Positions 5,424 through 8,905 of a DNA stretch of 8,905 nt are shown here, one piece after another. Source of the stretch: Gammaproteobacteria bacterium (GTDB lineage Bacteria; Pseudomonadota; Gammaproteobacteria; Pseudomonadales; UBA3067). The stretch's first letter is position 1. Each line of letters starts with the position of its first letter. The notes beneath the pieces are model-generated. The model worked only from the letters and a program-made list of their open reading frames with translations. It did not search any database and was not told the origin of the DNA. The stretch is taken from positions 1-8,905 of the forward strand of contig JAHRVS010000246.1 of the NCBI GenBank assembly GCA_019090565.1, read 5' to 3'. A program made the position numbers and the translations under genes.

Positions 5424-7859
5424 ATGACAACGGATGGCAGCACCCAAACAGCCCCCACGATAGCTGTAATCTCAACAAAGATTCATGAGATAGACCCATT
5501 TGTAGACCAACTTGCTGAGTCAGGCATCACTGTGCGCGGCTACTTTAACCCTGAAGCTCTCTCCGAGAGCCTCAGAAAAAAACTTATCACAGCAGTGGTT
5601 GTTTGCAGTGAGCATGGTGAGGAAACATTTGTTCGTCGCATACAGAAACAAATCGCCCCCTTGCAAAACGTTATGCTACTCGTTTACACAAACAACAGCT
5701 GCAAGAAACAAGGCGATACATCCAATACCGTTTTCCTTAAAAAACAAAATCCCCCACAAAACCTGGTTGAGTACCTTTATGAATCTGGTCTCGTTATTAT
5801 TGATAAAACACAACCGGATATTTACTCACAACCTTCAGCGCCATTAAGCGAAAGCCACTACCAGGCTATTATTGCGACAATGGATAACGCCATAATTTCA
5901 CTGGATGCAGACCAAAGTGTGGATTTCATCAACTGCCCAGCTCAAAAGCTCCTCGGCATTACCTTAGAAAATGCACAAGAACAGCCAGTTCAATCCATCC
6001 TTGATCTGCGGGATACGCTAAACAACCAGCCACTTCTCGACATGATACTTAATAAATCCATGTACCAGGGGCTTAGCGATCACACCCAGCCCAACCGGGA
6101 ACCAGGCTTTCAAGCCATACTTTTTTCCTCTAGCGGCAAGCAATACAATGTATCAGTACAAGCCAAGCGCTATTTTTCCCTAGAAAAAGGCCTGCATGAG
6201 ATTATCGTAATAAAGGATCTCTCTAACAGATACAGTGCACAGCAAGAGTTACGAGCAAGGGAGAGAAAGTACTGGAGCCTCATTAACACCACGCAGCTGG
6301 GCTATTGCATTCTCGATCAACGAGGTAAATTACTCGATGCCAATGACGAGTTCATACGTGTTACAGGTTACCAAGACCTAGAAGACATTATAAATACACC
6401 CGCCATTAACTGGCTTGCTGACCATGAAAAACAACGTTTCATCACACAAAGCAAGCAACTCCAACAAGGCGGAAAGATAATAGGCTTTGAAGTAGACTTT
6501 CAATCCATAAATGGCAAAATTACGCCTATTGAGTTCAGCGCATCGGTTTTAAAAGAGAATGGAGAAACCCGAATCGTCGGCATCGGGCGAGACATCAGTC
6601 TACGCCGACAAGCAGAGGGTGAGAAAGGGCTCATACAAGCGCAGCTTCGGCAAGCTCAAAAAATGGAGGCCATCGGCCAATTAACAGGAGGCATTGCGCA
6701 CGATTTCAACAATGTGCTCGCGTCGATTCTTGGATATACAGAGCTTGCCCAGCACATCTCCAGCACAGCCGAACAAGACCCCCTTTTGAATTTAAAGACC
6801 TACAATGAAAAGCTAGAATCTTATCTTAATGCCGTTCATGACGCAGGCACTCGAGCAAAAGAGCTAGTCAATCAACTAGTTATATTCAGCCGCAATGAAG
6901 ACACCGCCCCTGACCCTATAAAAATAGAAACAACTACTCTCGAAATACTTAAGCTCCTCTCATCCGCAATGCCTAGGTCTCTAGAGGTCAGTTCTCACTT
7001 CGAAGAAAACCTTCCTGATATCCGCATGACACCCATCCAGCTTCACCAAGTCATTATGAATCTTTGCATCAATGCCAGTGATGCTCTGGGTGAAAAAGGA
7101 GCCATTAAGATTTCAGTCATTAAAAATAGTAATTACGCCTCTCATTGCGCCTCTTGCCATGAAGGTTTCCACGGAGATTTTGTGGAATTTCAAATTAGTG
7201 ACAACGGGCCGGGAATAGATAAACAGCACATTCACCATATCTTCGAACCTTTTTTTACCACAAAAGAGATCGGCCAGGGCACCGGCATGGGACTTCCCAT
7301 CGTGCACGGTATACTGCATGACCTCCAAGGGCACATAACCGTCAGTACCTCGCCAGGAAAGGGGACAACAATACATCTTTTACTTCCTGCCTGCAGTGAG
7401 CAACCAATCCGCAGCATAAGCTCTCCAGAGCCCAATTTTGCCAAACAAATAAATCCGCCTCCACCAGAAGTTCGAATGCCAAAAGGACATATTGTAGTTA
7501 TCGATGATGAAGAAAGCCTCAATCACCTCTTTAGCGACATGCTAACAATACATGGCTATAAAGTAAGCACGTATTCTGATAGTCTTATCGCAAAAGCGGA
7601 ATTACCCAAATTCATCGACACCATAGACTTGGTGCTTACCGATCATACGATGCCAGGTATTACAGGCTCACAATTAGCACAGCACCTATTATCGTACAGA
7701 CCGGACCTTCCCATTATCCTATACACGGGATTCAGCTTTTCTATGGATGAAAAGATAGCTAAGCAAATAGGGATTAGTCGATTCCTTCGAAAGCCACTCG
7801 ACACGCAAGTCTTGCTTGAGGAAATAGAACAACTTACCAAAAAGGGCACAGTAATATAG
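5424..7859 (+). CDS. Soluble hybrid sensor histidine kinase (pseudo-receiver, PAS, PAS, HisKA, HATPase, receiver), 811 aa
   Basis: A predicted sensor kinase that autophosphorylates and passes phosphate to its own C-terminal receiver. Domains: degenerate receiver-like fold (about 10-125); PAS 1 (145-267); PAS 2 (278-392); HisKA with phospho-His H426 in GGIAHDFNN; HATPase (about 535-655) with N550, DNGPG (593-597) and GQGTGMGL (617-624); and a receiver (688-805) with D694, D695, phospho-acceptor D740, T768 and K790. No signal peptide or membrane segment is seen, so it should be cytoplasmic. The N-terminal fold lacks the acidic pair and phospho-Asp. A CASCH motif (C575, C578, H579) lies between the N and G1 boxes of the ATPase. 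ATG 5424 was chosen because the domain begins just after it and a weak GGA precedes it; TTG 5304 would add 40 residues covering the candidate promoter. Signal and output are unknown; any output needs a partner not in the window. Confidence 0.9.
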   Translation: MTTDGSTQTAPTIAVISTKIHEIDPFVDQLAESGITVRGYFNPEALSESLRKKLITAVVVCSEHGEETFVRRIQKQIAPLQNVMLLVYTNNSCKKQGDTSNTVFLKKQNPPQNLVEYLYESGLVIIDKTQPDIYSQPSAPLSESHYQAIIATMDNAIISLDADQSVDFINCPAQKLLGITLENAQEQPVQSILDLRDTLNNQPLLDMILNKSMYQGLSDHTQPNREPGFQAILFSSSGKQYNVSVQAKRYFSLEKGLHEIIVIKDLSNRYSAQQELRARERKYWSLINTTQLGYCILDQRGKLLDANDEFIRVTGYQDLEDIINTPAINWLADHEKQRFITQSKQLQQGGKIIGFEVDFQSINGKITPIEFSASVLKENGETRIVGIGRDISLRRQAEGEKGLIQAQLRQAQKMEAIGQLTGGIAHDFNNVLASILGYTELAQHISSTAEQDPLLNLKTYNEKLESYLNAVHDAGTRAKELVNQLVIFSRNEDTAPDPIKIETTTLEILKLLSSAMPRSLEVSSHFEENLPDIRMTPIQLHQVIMNLCINASDALGEKGAIKISVIKNSNYASHCASCHEGFHGDFVEFQISDNGPGIDKQHIHHIFEPFFTTKEIGQGTGMGLPIVHGILHDLQGHITVSTSPGKGTTIHLLLPACSEQPIRSISSPEPNFAKQINPPPPEVRMPKGHIVVIDDEESLNHLFSDMLTIHGYKVSTYSDSLIAKAELPKFIDTIDLVLTDHTMPGITGSQLAQHLLSYRPDLPIILYTGFSFSMDEKIAKQIGISRFLRKPLDTQVLLEEIEQLTKKGTVI

Positions 7860-7901
7860 CAAGCTACTTTAACGCCAAGCGCACCAGAAGCTTGCACTTT
7901 T
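7859..7901 (+). terminator. Weak candidate terminator after the hybrid kinase
   Basis: GCAAGCT (7859-7865, beginning on the last base of the stop codon) can pair with AGCTTGC (7889-7895) across a 23-base loop, followed by ACTTTT. A second CAAGC (7876-7880) offers a tighter 5-bp stem with GCTTG (7890-7894). The T-run is short and the stem modest, so termination may be partial. Confidence 0.35.
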
Positions 7902-7939
7902 AATACGCCCAAGTTACAAATTTCCTTCTATTAAGTACT

Positions 7940-7968
7940 TCCTTGTCATCATTTACCAATGACAAGGA
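7940..7968. repeat. Perfect 10-base inverted repeat between the two kinase genes
   Basis: TCCTTGTCAT (7940-7949) and ATGACAAGGA (7959-7968) are exact complements around a 9-base spacer. Neither strand shows a T-run after it, so it is more like an operator for a dimeric regulator, or an RNA hairpin, than a terminator. It overlaps a poor candidate promoter (TTACCA 7953-7958, 15 bases, TATAAG 7974-7979). The remainder of the gap (7980-8114) shows nothing else convincing apart from the ribosome binding site of the next gene. Confidence 0.55.
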
Positions 7969-8102
7969 CAGCATATAAGCGCATTATCGGCGCCCCAGCT
8001 CGACAAGAGAAAAACAAAATCAAACCGAAAGCCGACAAGACGAACGATTAATTAACAATAACTGGTAGCGCCTTTAACTTGGGGCATGTACCAATTGAAT
8101 GA

Positions 8103-8106
8103 AAGG
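8103..8106 (+). promoter_or_regulatory. Ribosome binding site for the second sensor gene
   Basis: AAGG lies eight bases before ATG at 8115. An ATG at 8110 is in another frame and meets TGA after two codons, so 8115 is the supported start. Confidence 0.45.
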
Positions 8107-8114
8107 CTCATGGA

Positions 8115-8905
8115 ATGAGGTCGAATAATCCATATAAAATTGTTTTGTGCGCAAAGCATGACGAACACCACCTCGAATCCCTTGCTTCCCGCCTCACCCA
8201 GGGTCAATTCAAGGTGCTTCAAGTAGCGGATATCAATGTTGCTTTAGTATCTGCGCCTAGCTCAGATGAGGAACAATTGATCTATGTCAGTCGCAACGCT
8301 CAAGATTTTCCATTTAATTGCCTGCAAAAACTGAATGAAAAATTCAAAAGGGTCACCCTTTATCTTGATCAAGCACCCGACACTGCTTTGGCAGAAAAGG
8401 GGCTGTTCACAACAATTCTCAAGACCCCTCAAGACCCGCTTCATGCAAACCTCATCAAACATATTGGCGTAACTGAAAGGCTTACAAAGTCCGTGCCCGA
8501 CAAAGCACATGATATTCTTTCCGTCATGGCAGATGCCGTTATTGCCGTAAATGAACAGCTCCGCATAGAATACATGAACCCTATAGCTTGTCAGCTTGTA
8601 GGTGCTTCCTCTGAAGATTTCCTTGGGAAAGAAGTCGAGCTGGTTCTTGATCTCAGGGATCCAGACTCCAATAAAAAAATTACTCGCCAGCTCTTTGAAC
8701 GCTACCAAGGCGCACTCCCTGACTCGAATCCAGAGATGATGCAAAGCCAGTACCTGCTCCTTAATTCCTCAAACCAAAAAAAATATAAAATTGCAGCAAG
8801 AAATAGCACCTACTATAACGCTAAAAATGGTATTGAAAGCGTTGTCGTTCTCCGAGACATCACCAATAAACCCAATATTTCACAAAAATTCCCTGCTTCC
8901 GATAA
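8115..8905 (+). CDS. Second sensor protein, N-terminal part (receiver-like domain plus PAS), paralogue of the upstream hybrid kinase; cut by right edge
   Basis: An open frame of 263 codons runs without a stop to the end of the window. Residues 8-120 look like a degenerate receiver fold: strands KIVLCAK (8-14), FKVLQV (32-37), QLIYVSR (54-60), RVTLYLD (79-85) and TTILKTPQDP (99-108), with K103 where a receiver has its conserved lysine, but no acidic pair after strand 1 and S59 or a neighbour at the phospho-Asp position. Residues about 131-250 form a PAS domain (ILSVMADAVIAVNEQLRIEYMNP). Order and sequence parallel the gene ending at 7859: both PAS domains share LDLRD, then YQG, then an SS..KKY/SGKQY strand, and close with V(L/I)(R/K)D(I/L)(T/S)N. 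It is probably another histidine kinase, but its catalytic half is outside the window, so a diguanylate cyclase or other output cannot be excluded. Confidence 0.8.
   Translation, partial: MRSNNPYKIVLCAKHDEHHLESLASRLTQGQFKVLQVADINVALVSAPSSDEEQLIYVSRNAQDFPFNCLQKLNEKFKRVTLYLDQAPDTALAEKGLFTTILKTPQDPLHANLIKHIGVTERLTKSVPDKAHDILSVMADAVIAVNEQLRIEYMNPIACQLVGASSEDFLGKEVELVLDLRDPDSNKKITRQLFERYQGALPDSNPEMMQSQYLLLNSSNQKKYKIAARNSTYYNAKNGIESVVVLRDITNKPNISQKFPASD

Noticed and set aside
5512..5847. A 111-codon plus-strand open frame inside the kinase
   Set aside because: It overlaps the kinase N-terminus in another frame and has no ribosome binding site or recognisable motif.
7146..7160. CXXCH read as a c-type heme-binding site
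   Set aside because: Covalent heme attachment needs export to the periplasm; the motif is in a cytoplasmic ATPase domain and the protein has no signal peptide.
8061..8092. Hairpin-like pairing GGTAGC / TACC ahead of the second sensor gene
   Set aside because: The stem needs a mismatch and a three-base bulge and is no better than expected by chance.
8262..8744. A 160-codon open frame on the minus strand
   Set aside because: It lies antisense to the second sensor gene, whose plus-strand frame encodes a recognisable PAS domain similar to the upstream paralogue. The antisense product resembles nothing I know.
1..8905. CRISPR arrays, tRNA genes, insertion sequences or phage attachment sites
   Set aside because: No regularly spaced repeats, cloverleaf-like sequence, transposase frame or terminal repeats were seen on either strand.

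Overview
The window looks like a chromosomal segment of a gammaproteobacterium of moderate GC content. The order lptF (divergent) / pepA - holC - valS is the classic gammaproteobacterial arrangement, and the proteins resemble the Escherichia coli versions closely, motif by motif. The style would fit a marine or Cellvibrionales-like lineage, but that placement is inference; no rRNA or other taxonomic marker is present.

Layout. Positions 1-175 (minus strand) hold the N-terminus of the LPS-export permease LptF, which starts at a TTG codon and runs off the left edge. Positions 176-358 are a divergent control region with a long imperfect hairpin, an overlapping perfect palindrome and a candidate pepA promoter. 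A tight pair follows: pepA (leucyl aminopeptidase, 359-1849) and holC (DNA polymerase III chi subunit, 1861-2328). A 128-base leader with a small hairpin and a perfect TATAAT then precedes valS (valyl-tRNA synthetase, 2457-5231). All three genes of this housekeeping block are intact.

Downstream of valS the content changes to signalling. A large soluble hybrid histidine kinase (5424-7859) has the order degenerate receiver - PAS - PAS - HisKA - HATPase - intact receiver. After a 255-base gap with two inverted repeats, a second gene (8115 to the right edge, incomplete) repeats the first two domains of that architecture with recognisable but divergent sequence. The two genes are therefore tandem paralogues. 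Both start with a receiver-like fold that has lost its phospho-acceptor pocket, which is the most unusual feature of the window.

How the genes fit together. LptF (envelope biogenesis), PepA (peptide turnover; also a DNA-binding regulator in E. coli), chi (replication clamp-loader/SSB link) and ValS (translation) form a conserved neighbourhood without a shared pathway. The two kinases have their own candidate promoters or operators and are probably a lineage-specific insertion next to valS. Neither has a membrane segment in the part seen, so they should sense a cytoplasmic signal or act inside a phosphorelay. No separate DNA-binding response regulator is visible in the window.
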